A stretch of DNA of 64,000 nucleotides from Pegoplata infirma (Eukaryota; Arthropoda; Insecta; Diptera; Anthomyiidae). The stretch lies in assembly GCA_963921195.1 (NCBI GenBank), contig OY992536.1, positions 103,504,778 to 103,568,777 on the forward strand. Direction: 5' to 3'. Under the pieces are notes generated by a model, which worked only from the letters and a program-made list of their open reading frames with translations, had not been told where the DNA came from and did not search any database. The position numbers were made by a program, and so were the translations under genes. This document shows, one piece after another, positions 45,109 to 55,175 of the stretch (position 1 is the first letter of the stretch; the number at the start of each line of letters is the position of its first letter).

Positions 45109-46815
45109 GTTGTTGTTATCCCGGAGGCTGGGAAAACTCCCTTACAATTCTAAAGGATTTTAGATCAATAATTCTATTATCATTTTTGTTAAATACAATG
45201 AAACGAATAATAGACTCATATTTGCGTAGAGTGGTTGATCAGAGGTTGCTTTCGACAACACTAAAAAATCTTGTAAAATTACCAAAAAAAACCTCGTAAA
45301 ATAATTTTTTGCTACCTCCATTTGACGAAAGTTCCCACACTCAAAAAAAATAAAACTGTAATGTTAGCAAAAAAAGCTTGTAAACCTACAAGAAAATTTG
45401 CTGATTTTGAACTTACAATTTTTTTGCTAAAGTTAGCAAAAATGTTTTGCCAATAATTAGTTAACTGATTTTTTTTTTGAACTTAGTTCATACACATTTG
45501 AGGACCCCATTGGGTTCGGACCCAATAGGTCCAGACCCCGATGGGCCTAGACCTAGTTGTGTTCCTTAAAAATCGTGATAGTTTTTGATCCAAAATTTGT
45601 GTCCGTTTCGCTCTACCTTGCTTAGTTTTTGAGATACGTGATTTTAGGGGATCACTGGGGTCTTGAGAATTAAAAAACTCGATAACTTCAAAAATATTAC
45701 TCAGAGAGCTTTTGGTTATTTTGCGGTCTTGTTCTACGTGTTGAGAGCTACAAAAATTCTTTTGGACTTTTTGTTGTGTCGGCAATATTTACCGAGATAT
45801 GAGCATTTTAAAATTTTCGGGAATGCTAACTTTTTTGGATCCAAAGTTAGGTCCCATTATGGTCCACACATGTGAAGAGGACCCGCGAAAGTACGGATAT
45901 TCTAAGAACCAAAAATGGCCTCCATTTTGCTTTGCAAATTTAGAAAAAGAAATTAGTTCAAAGTTTGTTTAAAATTGCTAATGTGCTAAATGAAGTTTAC
46001 ACGAATTTTTTGCTAACATGCTAATCTCAACTAAAAATTTGCTAAAAGTTAGCTAACTAGCATTAGCAAAAAAAAATTAGTAAATCTACTAACGAATTTT
46101 TTTGAGTGTAGTAAAAATTACAATTTCATTGGTAAAAAAGCTTGTAAAATTACAAACAATTTACAAGCCTTTTACCAATAAAATTGTAAATTTACTACTT
46201 TTTGGCGCGGTAAGAATTACAAGGACTTCTCGTGACTTTACTGGATTTTGTGCTACCTCTAATTTTACAAGAATTTCTAGTAAAAACTACGAATTTTTTG
46301 TAATTTTACAAGTTTTTTACCAAAAAATTATAAATTTACAACTTTCTTGATTTGAAAATACTTACAAGGAATTCTCGTTACTTAACTAGATATTTTTTGT
46401 AAAATTTAAATTTCGATCGAAAATTTTTTGTTAAAAAAAGGAAAACTGTGAAATATTGGTAAAATGGATTTATGGGACTTTTTCTAGTAATTAGACAAGG
46501 TTTTTTCAACGGAAAAGTGAGAGATCGCTTTCGGTAAAGGAGTACACTATAGTGGTCTTCTTGCTTAATATAGAGAAGACTCTCCATAATGTCATCCCAG
46601 ACTCAATAATTGTAGCATTATCTGGTCTAGTTTTAATGGTAGAAAATCTACTTGAGAATAGACGTATACTATCTAAATTGGAAACGTGTGTCAATTCCCG
46701 ATTAGTCAATTGGGGCACACCTCAGGGAGGGGTTTTTTCGTCGCATCTTTGGAACCTAGCACTGAATTCAATGCTTCTCTCTCCAAAAGCACGTGGCTGT
46801 CATATTGTCACATTT
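45109..46815 (+). pseudogene. Non-LTR RT fragment split by MITEs
   Basis: First part 45,109-45,262: VIPEAGKNSLTIPKDFRSII-like sequence and MKRIIDSYLRRVVDQRLLST (RT motif 2 region). Second part from about 46,505: ERSLSVKEYTIVVFLLNIEK, TLHNVIPDSIIVALSGL, then NSRLVNWGTPQGGVFSSHLW and SMLLSPKARGCHIVT, stopping just before the YADD motif at 46,815. The first catalytic Asp (usually LDIEGAF) reads LNIEKTL, so it is lost. Between the parts lie A/T-rich TTGTAAAATTAC repeats (45,263-46,500) and a CACTCAAAA MITE. Non-functional. Confidence 0.85.
45338..46108. mobile_element. CACTCAAAA-TIR element
   Basis: CACTCAAAAAAAATAAA at the left and, inverted, CACTCAAAAAAATTCG at the right, with TTAGCAAAA motifs in both orientations beside each end. 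The middle (about 45,490-45,900) is less repetitive and carries 100- and 70-codon frames on opposite strands with no recognised domain. Nested in TTGTAAAATTAC repeat sequence within the RT pseudogene. Confidence 0.6.
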
Positions 46816-46984
46816 CGACTGGCATTTTTTTGTATGGCAAAAAAGTTTTTCTTCCAATTTCGAACGTCAGCGCAAATTTTTATTATCCTAGGCCTAAAAC
46901 TTATGAGGTACAAACTTGGGGATACCTTCTCCATCGCGATAAATGTTAACTTATTTATTTATTTATTATGAGATTTGAAAAATT

Positions 46985-47368
46985 AGAAAAAAAACTAAAT
47001 TTTCTAGCCCCCTGGGTCTAAGTGCAAGAGTTTAAACTCCTTCTAACACAAAAAGGTTTTATTTGTTTAACAAATAAAAGAGGTTTTTTTAGTTCCTTAA
47101 GGGGGAACTTTCTTCCTCCTGACCCGGTTTTGCCCATTTCCGAACTTAACCGGCTTATGAACATTAGACATATTCCTGCCAATTTTCAGGGGTCTAGCTC
47201 TTTTATTTTGGACTGAATCGTGTTTTATACAGACGGACGGACATTCATAGAGCGACTTAAAATCGATCATAGATCAATTATATATATAATTTTTAAGGTC
47301 CCCGACCGATATCTTTATGCGGAATGACAAAGTGAGTATACCCCCATATGGTTGGAGGGTATAAAAAT
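46985..47368 (-). mobile_element. Helentron-like fragment
   Basis: On the minus strand: GGAGGGTATA-type start at 47,366, TATGGGGGTATACTCACTTT, GTCATTCCGC, a very short GTCY tract (47,231-47,241) and the internal AAGTTCCCCCTTAAGG block. The 3' hairpin end is missing. Closest to copies A and B. Confidence 0.7.
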
Positions 47369-47858
47369 TTAAAGAACCATGTCTTGCGACATTATACTTA
47401 TTAATTTTGATACGCCAAACACGAATATTAAAAAATGTTTAACATCGGATTTCGAGATATAGCTATTTGGAGTTTGCAAAAAACGGCGTGTTTTTCCTAC
47501 GTTCTAGAAATTTTTCATAAAATATCTCAAAATTTCTTACCCTTGACCCATTTGAGTCATATCCGATAATTTTAACTCGTGGAAAATTTCCACAAAAATT
47601 TTAGATTTTCGCAAAATAAAAAATAAAAATTTCTCGCGATATACTATTTTTATTAATTTTTTGCATGCTAAACACGAATACACAAAATATCTGATAGCGG
47701 TTTTCTATTTATCGCCATTTGAAATTTGTCAAAATATTTCCAAAAATTTAAGTTTTTTAATTTTTTTAAAAAATTCTCTCAATTTTGTTTCCGTTGACCA
47801 TTTTATAAAGCTGAAGACAAACTTTCATTTAAACTTAATTTTAACCAAATCAGACTAT
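47369..47858. repeat. Two diverged units of about 240 bp
   Basis: GCCAAACACGAATATTAAAA...CATCGGATTTCGAGATATAG (47,420) and GCTAAACACGAATACACAAA...GATAGCGGTTTTCTATTTAT (47,665) are related and about 243 bp apart, followed by similar TTGACC(C)ATTT blocks. An old tandem repeat; no gene seen. Confidence 0.5.
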
Positions 47859-47862
47859 TTAA

Positions 47863-47947
47863 CCCTATGGCGCCCTAAGATCAAAATTAAGAGTTTTTGG
47901 TGAAAATTTTGTATAAAAGCACAACTTTGATCGAAGGGCGCCACGGG
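47863..47947. mobile_element. 85-bp piggyBac-like MITE
   Basis: CCCTATGGCGCCCTAAGATC and, inverted, CCCGTGGCGCCCTTCGATC, with TTAA at both ends (47,859-47,862 and 47,948-47,951). CCC termini in TTAA are the piggyBac signature. Too short to encode anything. It sits 38 bp before the tandem array. Confidence 0.75.
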
Positions 47948-48222
47948 TTAAAATTATCCGATTTGCCCCAATTAAGGTTTAAATGAAAGATCGTGTGAGC
48001 AATTCACTTTAACTATGCGTTACTGTAGTGTGAAGAACAAAAAAATTCTCTGCCATAGTAAAGTTTGCATAAAATAAAGTAAATGAAAGATTAAGAAAAT
48101 TGTTGTTGGTCTCTAGATTAAATGCATTGCTTGAGTTAGAGAAAAAGCTTTTCTGTATACGTCACACACTAAACCTACTGTGAGTTAAAAACAAACGACG
48201 TTTAGTCACTGATGTTTATACA

Positions 48223-48303
48223 CCGAGTATAGCCTAGTGGTTATGGCTTCGGCTTACAAAACATGAGAGATTTTAACGACACAGGTTCGAAGCTCATGTC
48301 AGG
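48223..48303 (+). promoter_or_regulatory. tRNA-like pol III promoter, unit 1
   Basis: Box A TAGCCTAGTGG (48,230-48,240) and box B GGTTCGAAGCTC (48,284-48,295), 55 bp apart. The D-stem GCC/GGC forms; anticodon and acceptor stems do not. TTTT occurs inside at 48,271 and a T7 run at 48,334-48,340, both potential pol III stops upstream of the ribozyme. Confidence 0.75.
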
Positions 48304-48364
48304 CTAGTCTGTTGATAAAAAAACATATAAAGAATTTTTTTAGCAAATATCAAATAATCAATTT

Positions 48365-48430
48365 AATGTAATTGCCTACTGATGACGTAGAAGTGGCTAC
48401 AGAAACCATGGTCTAGGGTAAATCCACATT
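48365..48430 (+). ncRNA. Hammerhead ribozyme motif (type I), unit 1
   Basis: CTGATGA (48,379-48,385), stem II GTAG-AAGTGG-CTAC, GAAA (48,402-48,405), CCATGG mini stem III, GTC with predicted cleavage after C48,413. Stem I: CCTA (48,375) pairs with TAGG (48,414), and distally AATGT with ACATT. C.A at the base of stem II is non-canonical. Confidence 0.78.
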
Positions 48431-48783
48431 TAATTTAATCTTTAGAAGACACAATTTTCTTCTTCAATCAGAAAAACACAAACAACAAATTAAATACACT
48501 TGGCATACGCCGAAAAAATATAATAAATATAGAAATACTGACAAATGTCGCTCGTGTGAGCAATTCACTTTAACTATGCGTTACTGTAGTGTGAAGAACA
48601 AAAAAATTCTCTGCTATAGTAAAGTTTGCATAAAATAAAGTAAATGAAAGATTAAGAAAATTGTTGTTGGTCTCTAGATTAAATGCATTGCTTGAGTTAG
48701 AGAAAAAGCTTTTCTGTATACGTCACACACGAAACCTACTGTGAGTTAAAAACAAACGACGTTTAGTCACTGATGTTTATACA

Positions 48784-48864
48784 CCGAGTATAGCCTAGTG
48801 GTTATGGCTTCGGCTTACAAAACATGAGAGATTTTAACGACACAGGTTCGAAGCTCATGTCAGG
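48784..48864 (+). promoter_or_regulatory. tRNA-like pol III promoter, unit 2
   Basis: Same boxes as unit 1, exactly 561 bp downstream. The downstream T-run is shorter here (TTTTTCT instead of TTTTTTT), weakening the presumed terminator. Confidence 0.75.
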
Positions 48865-48925
48865 CTAGTCTGTTGATAAAAAAACATATAAAGAATTTTT
48901 CTAGCAAATATCAAATAATCAATTT

Positions 48926-48991
48926 AATGTAATTGCCTACTGATGACGTAGAAGTGGCTACAGAAACCATGGTCTAGGGTAAATCCACATT
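48926..48991 (+). ncRNA. Hammerhead ribozyme motif, unit 2
   Basis: CTGATGA at 48,940-48,946; all core residues and stems are identical to unit 1. Predicted cleavage after C48,974, 561 nt from the unit 1 site. Confidence 0.78.
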
Positions 48992-49865
48992 TAATTTAAT
49001 CTTTAGAAGACACAATTTTCTTCCTCAATCAGAAAAACACAAACAACAAATTAAATACACTTGGCTTACGCCGAAAAAATATAATAAATATAGAAATACT
49101 GACAAATGTCGCTCGTGTGAGCAATTCACTTTAACTATGCGTTACTGTAGTGTGAAGAACAAAAAAATTCTCTGCTATAGTAAAGTTTGCATAAAATAAA
49201 GTAAATGAAAGATTAAGAAAATTGTTGTTGGTCTCTAGATTAAATGCATTGCTTGAGTTAGAGAAAAAGCTTTTCTGTATACGTCACACACGAAACCTAC
49301 TGTGAGTTAAAAACAAACGACGTTTAGTCACTGATGTTTATACACCGAGTATAGCCTAGTGGTTATGGCCAGTGTTGCCAGATAAGGGGATTTGTCCCCA
49401 AAATGGGGATTTCGAGTTTGGTTTGGGGACAAGATTTCCAGGGGAGGGATTTGGGGATTTCGCAAATTTTTGGGGATTTTTTCTAAAATTTGGGGATTTT
49501 GTAATTTCAAAAATTCAAAATTTAATTTTTAAAATTTTTAAGACTATTACCAATTAATGAGATTGACATTTGTACAGAATGCAGTCAAATATTACAACTG
49601 CATTCATTTGTTAATGTCAAAGTAGTAAAATTGGAATAACAATGCTTTAATTATTTTTTTACGTTTTTTGAAAAACAAAATTTTGTTTCTTAATTCACCA
49701 CGATTGCAGTCTTTAGATGCTGGTAGACAACAGTTTTTTTGTTATTTTCCCCGTAAAACTGTCCTTAATCCCATCAATTGGATTGGGCAAGATAAAATAA
49801 TTTAGGTCGGGAGTAATTTAAGTAAATAATAAATGTTTTACGAGGGACGAACAAAGTTAATTTTT

Positions 49866-50208
49866 TTCAAACTCAGAATAGTTTATATTCAGTTGTCAAA
49901 TAATTTTTCTAACGCCATACAAAAATACTAAAAGTCAATCAATACAGCTAAAGAAACCATTATTTTTTGACCTCCAATACTTTTGACCACCAATTTATTT
50001 GGGAACAATAAAAAAATATTTTGTTTATTTATTTTAGAACATCTACTTAAAAAAATATTTCTTTGTTTACAAAAAAATTGGTGGTCAAAAGTATTGGAGG
50101 CAAAAAAAAAGGTATTGGTGTCTCCAACTGTATTGATTGACTTTTAGTATTTTTGTGGGTCGTTTAAAAAATTATTTGACAAACGAATAGAAACTTTTGG
50201 AGTATTAC
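49866..50208. mobile_element. Fold-back MITE in the hAT
   Basis: AATACTAAAAGTCAATCAAT (49,925) is mirrored at 50,132-50,155, and arms extend about 150 bp each, including TTTTTGACCTCCAATACTTT. A relative is interrupted by Helentron copy E (61,940-62,025 and 62,924-63,080). Confidence 0.75.
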
Positions 50209-50784
50209 CTCCTAGCACGAATCTGTCATCAGAAAATTTGTATCAAATAGCCTTCTCGACATATAGGCATTTTAATATTTTGTGGGCCAAGCCTTTAAAA
50301 CCAACAATTCTTTTAATATTGGAAAATGTGTATGTTAAAGGAATATATTTTTTTATTCAAATTTGTTATAAAAATCCTAACATATCCAAGAAATCCGGGC
50401 TCGATACGATCAGGGTAATGTCAAGGAAGTTGACAACGTCCTTTTTGCAATAAATATCTAAAATTTGCAAGAAATTACCTTTTCATACCAGATATCTAAA
50501 GTGGGCACTCCAATAAAGAGAACATGAGGTTAAAATTTAAAATCCATTGATTATATCTAAAATATTTGCAAAAAAGTCAAAATTATGAACCAAATATGCA
50601 TATTTTAAAAGATACATTTTTTGTACCAATTTTAATATATTTTTTTTTTGGTAATATTGAGAGAAAAAACATAAACGACACTTTCTTAAGTATTCCTGCC
50701 TTCTGAATACGAATCAGTCATCAGAAAAATTAGATTTCTTAAGATTGGAAAAGTGTGTCCAGTAAAATTACCTATTTTTTGCAA

Positions 50785-51085
50785 GAAATCCAGTCTCGAT
50801 ACCATCAGGACATGTAAGGAAGTTCAAAATGTACTTTTTTAGTTTTATCCTTAACTATTCGAATTGAGAAAAAAAAATCCTGTAGATACTTAAATAAAGA
50901 GAATGTGGGGTTAAAATCCAAATTTCGTTGAGTATAGCCAGAAATATTTGCAAAAGCAAATATCTGATTTGAACAGTATTTTTTTTTTTTTTTCAAAATT
51001 CGAATAGTTATAAGGATAAAAGCAAAAAAATATATATTTTAACTTCCTTACAATGTTCTGATGGTATTCCTGATCTTATCGCGGC
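50785..51085. repeat. Inverted repeat in the hAT interior
   Basis: GATACCATCAGGACATGTAA (50,797) and TATCCTTAACTATTCGAATT (50,845) are mirrored at about 51,045-51,075 and 50,998-51,017. A diverged third copy (GATACGATCAGGGTAATGTC) is at 50,404. Confidence 0.6.
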
Positions 51086-51581
51086 CGGATTTTTTTCAAA
51101 AGTTATGTAATTTTGTAGGAAAGAGGAAAAAAAGACACATTTACACTTCTTTAATATCAAAAGAATTCTTGGATTTGGGGGCTTGATTCACAAAAAAATC
51201 TAATTCCCATATCTCGAGACGCGATTTAATACAACTTTTTTATTTAAAATTTTATATTTAAATATCATAAAAAGTTCTAACCTTAAAATTAATATAAAAA
51301 TATTGTTTAATAAACACCATTTTTTTAATTAAAAGAGAGTTTATATTTGAATATTTATAAAATTTTTTTTGGGGATTTTATATAATTTGTAGGGTATTTT
51401 TGGGGATTTCATTTTTCAAATTGGGGACAAGAGCCAAATATTTTCTGGCAACACTGGTTATGGCTTCGGCTTACAAAACATGAGAGATTTTAACGACACA
51501 GGTTCGAAGCTCATGTCAGGCTAGTCTGTTGATAAAAAAACATATAAAGAATTTTTCTAGCAAATATCAAATAATCAATTT

Positions 51582-51647
51582 AATGTAATTGCCTACTGAT
51601 GACGTAGAAGTGGCTACAGAAACCATGGTCTAGGGTAAATCCACATT
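51582..51647 (+). ncRNA. Hammerhead ribozyme motif, unit 3
   Basis: CTGATGA at 51,596-51,602, core identical to units 1 and 2. It lies downstream of the hAT insertion. Confidence 0.78.
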
Positions 51648-52000
51648 TAATTTAATCTTTAGAAGACACAATTTTCTTCCTCAATCAGAAAAACACAAAC
51701 AACAAATTAAATACACTTGGCTTACGCCGAAAAAATATAATAAATATAGAAATACTGACAAATGTCGCTCGTGTGAGCAATTCACTTTAACTATGCGTTA
51801 CTGTAGTGTGAAGAACAAAAAAATTCTCTGCTATAGTAAAGTTTGCATAAAATAAAGTAAATGAAAGATTAAGAAAATTGTTGTTGGTCTCTAGATTAAA
51901 TGCATTGCTTGAGTTAGAGAAAAAGCTTTTCTGTATACGTCACACACGAAACCTACTGTGAGTTAAAAACAAACGACGTTTAGTCACTGATGTTTATACA

Positions 52001-52081
52001 CCGAGTATAGCCTAGTGGTTATGGCTTCGGCTTACAAAACATGAGAGATTTTAACGACACAGGTTCGAAGCTCATGTCAGG
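52001..52081 (+). promoter_or_regulatory. tRNA-like pol III promoter, unit 4
   Basis: Box A TAGCCTAGTGG and box B GGTTCGAAGCTC as in unit 1, intact. Confidence 0.75.
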
Positions 52082-52142
52082 CTAGTCTGTTGATAAAAAA
52101 ACATATAAAGAATTTTTCTAGCAAATATCAAATAATCAATTT

Positions 52143-52208
52143 AATGTAATTGCCTACTGATGACGTAGAAGTGGCTACAGAAACCATGGTCTAGGGTAAA
52201 TCCACATT
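52143..52208 (+). ncRNA. Hammerhead ribozyme motif, unit 4
   Basis: CTGATGA at 52,157-52,163, core identical to the others. It is 561 nt from unit 3 and the last before the array ends. Confidence 0.78.
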
Positions 52209-52265
52209 TAATTTAATCTTTAGAAGACACAATTTTCTTCTTCAATCAGAAAAACACAAACAAAG

Positions 52266-52672
52266 ATTTGATGTGTTTTTCAATAAGTGGATTTATTTTC
52301 GGATTAATCTTATGTAGTTTAAAATAAACATTTTAACATGAAAAACCAAATTTGGAATATTTTTTTCCGTAATCAAATAAGCAATTACAAGCCGATAAAA
52401 TAATAAAAAAAATTTTAAAAATTAAAAAAAGATATCAATAAATCAAAATTAATCCAATAAAATTTTAGTATTTAATAAGTCCACTTTGGATTTATTTTGA
52501 TTTATTTATAACTTTTTTAAGTTTCCAATTTTTTTATTATTTTTCGAACTATAATCGTAGAATACGGAAAAAAATATTTCAAATTTGTTTTGGTATGGTA
52601 AAATATTTTTTTAGACAAAATAAGATTAATTTGAAAATAACTCCACTTTTTGAAAAACACAGCAATTGTCTT
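52266..52672. mobile_element. Fold-back MITE at the array's right edge
   Basis: TGATGTGTTTTTCAATAAGT and, inverted, TGCTGTGTTTTTCAAAAAGT start arms of about 45 bp, continuing TTATTTTC..ATTAATCTTA. The array sequence stops within a few bases of the left end and does not resume to the right, so this is either a breakpoint or an insertion at the array edge. Confidence 0.75.
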
Positions 52673-52712
52673 AAGCTCTATGAAAGGGTAAAGGAAAAGA
52701 AATTTTTAATTT

Positions 52713-53621
52713 ATTATACCCTCCACTCTAGTAATAGAGGGAATATATAAGTTTGTCATTCCGTTTGTAACACATCGATATATTGGTCTAGGACCCCATA
52801 AAGTATATATATTCATGATCCTCGATCGATTTTAAGTCGATCTAGCGATGCCCGTCCGTCTGTCTGTCTGTCCGTCCGTCTGTAGAAAACACGCTAACTT
52901 TTGAAAGACCTTACAGAGGCTACAGAAGTTTAGCGTATATGTTGGTCATTTACCTGATCTAGCCAAATCGGTCCAGTGTTTCAAAAGTTATGAGCAAAAG
53001 ACTAAATTTCGGCAAGGGTTTTTCGCGAATTTACGAGATAAAAAGCATGATAACTTTCGAATCACAATAATGAGACTGCTGAAATGTGGCATGTATCTTT
53101 GCCGTTCCCAAGGTCTGTTTGGTATTGAATTTCAGCTTAATTGGTCCAGTGGTTCAAAAGTTATAAGCAAAACCCCGAATTTCGGATTGGGTTCATCATA
53201 AATGCCACTGGTTAAACAAGTTTTAAAAGCATTGGTGGTAACTTAGCAATGCTTTTCAAACTTGTTTAGTTTTAAAGCAATGCTTCTCAAACTTGTTTAG
53301 TTTTAAAAGCATTGGTAACTTAAAAATTACACTCGAAAAAAATTTTACACTCAAAAAAAATTTAATTTTTTTTTACAAAAATGTCAATATTTTGAATACA
53401 TAATATTTTTACAGTTAAATAAACATTACACTCGAAAAAAGTTTTACACTCAAAAAAAAAATTTGTAATTTTTCATTTTTTTTTAAATGACAAAAAAAGA
53501 GTTTTTTTACTCAAAATAAAATATTTCTAATCAGAATTGTTAATTTTTTTCACGTTAAAAATTGTATTATACTTTAAAAAGACATTGTGGAGGGTATTCA
53601 TAGTTTCGGCAAAGTCGAATT
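52713..53621 (+). mobile_element. Helentron-like element, copy C (3' tip missing)
   Basis: Starts TTATACCCTCCACTCTAGTA, then TTTGTCATTCCGTTTGTAAC, a GTCY tract (52,853-52,883), two AATCGGTCCAGTG blocks (52,967 and 53,140), TACACTCRAAAAAAATTT repeats (53,330-53,470), GGAGGGTATTCATAG and most of the TTCGGCAAAGTCGAA hairpin. The final TTCTACTTG is replaced by retrotransposon 3' sequence. Same subfamily as D, E and F. Confidence 0.78.
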
Positions 53622-53928
53622 TGCCAGGACACTTGGGAAAATCAAAAATTGAAGAAAAAATGGTACTCTACTCCCACGCGGTCACAACGGACCTTAAGCG
53701 CCAATCAGACGACAGACAAATCTTACAATTTATCTAACGACCAAATGCAAATGGCGTCAATAATAGTATGTGTTCAGCTGTGTGTTCGCAAATAATTTCA
53801 GAAAAAAATGAGCGGTTGGAAGACAAATTGTAAGATTTGTCTGTCGTCTGATTGTCGCTTTAGAGTCTTTGTGTGCAGAGGTAAAGCGTCAACAGCAACT
53901 TAAAACCTAACCTAACCTAACCTAACCT
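53622..53928 (+). pseudogene. Non-LTR 3' UTR with AACCT tail, split by a MITE
   Basis: CACAACGGACC then, after the MITE, TTAGAGTCTTTGTGTGCAGA and GTAAAGCGTCAACAGCAAC, ending AAAACCTAACCTAACC and two further AACCT units. This corresponds to the region after the stop codon of the 27,527 copy. No coding sequence remains. Confidence 0.75.
53697..53859. mobile_element. 163-bp MITE with TTA duplication
   Basis: AGCGCCAATCAGACGACAGA and, inverted, AGCGACAATCAGACGACAGA; arms about 32 bp. TTA at 53,694-53,696 and 53,860-53,862. The host retrotransposon 3' UTR is continuous with a single TTA, as in the 29,230 copy. Compatible with PIF/Harbinger or CACTA-type targets; not resolved. Confidence 0.85.
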
Positions 53929-55175
53929 GGCAATAAATTCAATAATTTTTCTCACAGTCAAATATTTCCTCAAGACATCTTTAAGACTTTCTTGGATGAC
54001 TTTAAGATATTTTTAGGAATTTTTCTAAAGGAACTGCTACATAAAAGGCATTATTTTGTAAAAATCTTCAACAGTTGTGTAAATAAATAATTGTGTAACA
54101 ATTGTATAAATAAAAATATTATTAATTTCCAACGCAACAACATAAAAAAATGTTCATCTAAAATCATAACGGAAGTAAACATCTTCCAACGGAAGTTTCA
54201 ATGGCGTGCAAAAACTCATTATACTTAAAGATCAACAATGAGTTTTTGTAAACATTCATTCACTTACTTACTCGTACCTGATTGCAACGAGACTCGTGCG
54301 ATCTCTGTTATTACATCTCATAAATATAAAGTAAAATCTAGACACTTTTTTCTTCATCTCATATGAAAGTTACTAAAGTAACGATCCACTGTCTATGTGG
54401 ATTCATTTAAAGCCTAAGTTGATGATAGGTTTTTAATAGTTTTCAATGAAAAAAATTAATAATAATAACTATTTTAAAGCTTAACTAATGAATAAATTGC
54501 TCAAATTCTATATGAAATGTTCATGCAACAATAAATTAATACCACTAAAACAAAAAAAGAAAAGATGAACATGCAACCTTAATAGTCCAAGAATTCTAAC
54601 AGACAAACCTTTTTTTAAAAGAGATCATAAGAAATATTAAAATTGTTCTAGATGCGATTAAATTTTCAAATTATGCTACTGTTTGTGTTAGAATTTGCAG
54701 ATAATTTGAAATATGCATTCTATTAAGAATTCATATTTTTTTCTTATGTGTTTAGCCAAAAATTTAAACTTTTAAATTCGTTTTTGATTTTGATTGAACT
54801 TATTGTTAGACAATCAAAAGTTTTATAAGCACGCAGTTTCTTTGAACAAATTTTGGAAAATCACGCTAAATGATCATATTTTTTATGATTGCACAGTGGA
54901 ACAAAAGTTTTGTATAACTATAAACATTTAGTACAGATAATAAGAGACATTGGTAGAGTCCAAAATTAATCTGTTAATTTTGATTTTATTTTATTTTATT
55001 TTATTTTATTTTATTTTAATTTAATTTTATTTTATATTATTTTATTATATTAAAAATTACCATATAATTACAAATCATATACTAATTGTACCTAACCGAG
55101 AACTGGTGCAATGATCTTCGTCCGTTGTAGACCAAGGTATCTGGTGGAAATCAAACCCACGACACCCAGAGCCAA
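53929..55175. other. AT-rich spacer with (TTTTA)n
   Basis: Holds a pentanucleotide run TTTTATTTTATTTTA... at about 54,983-55,050. No gene recognised elsewhere. Confidence 0.55.

Larger units (their letters stand above)
49370..51456. mobile_element. hAT non-autonomous element, 2.1 kb (CAGTGTTGCCAGA)
   Basis: CAGTGTTGCCAGATAA and, inverted, CAGTGTTGCCAGAAAA, with the 8-bp duplication GTTATGGC at 49,362-49,369 and 51,457-51,464. Subterminal TTGGGGATTT repeats occur at both ends (49,380-49,500 and 51,360-51,430). Interior frames are short; no transposase is recognised. It contains two further fold-backs. Its insertion site is a near-identical tandem repeat, so the empty site is visible in the neighbouring units. 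Confidence 0.92.
49345..51498 (+). promoter_or_regulatory. tRNA-like promoter, unit 3, split by hAT insertion
   Basis: Box A (49,352-49,362) is intact; the hAT at 49,370-51,456 separates it from box B (about 51,479-51,490). GTTATGGC is duplicated. This unit can no longer use its own A+B promoter. Confidence 0.75.
47985..52264 (+). repeat. 561-bp tandem array: tRNA-like head plus hammerhead motif
   Basis: TCGTGTGAGCAATTCACTTT recurs at 47,991, 48,552, 49,113 and 51,769: exact 561-bp steps once the 2,095 bp added by a hAT (2,087 bp plus the 8-bp duplication) is subtracted. About 3.9 units, differing by only a handful of bases. Each unit contains, in order: CACTTTAACTATGCG; TACGTCACACAC; a tRNA-like promoter; a T-run; the hammerhead motif; GAAGACACAATTTTC; GGCWTACGCCGAAAAAA. 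Bounded left by a diverged repeat and piggyBac MITE, right by a fold-back MITE at 52,266. It has no coding capacity. Such arrays with pol III boxes and hammerheads resemble Sm-alpha of schistosomes and metazoan retrozymes. Confidence 0.92.

Noticed and set aside
48223..48303. Functional tRNA gene
   Set aside because: Boxes A and B are present but acceptor, anticodon and T stems do not fold into a cloverleaf; better read as a tRNA-derived promoter in a repeat.
53905..53928. Interstitial telomeric repeat
   Set aside because: The AACCT repeats follow directly on a retrotransposon 3' UTR and recur at other copies, so they are the element tail.
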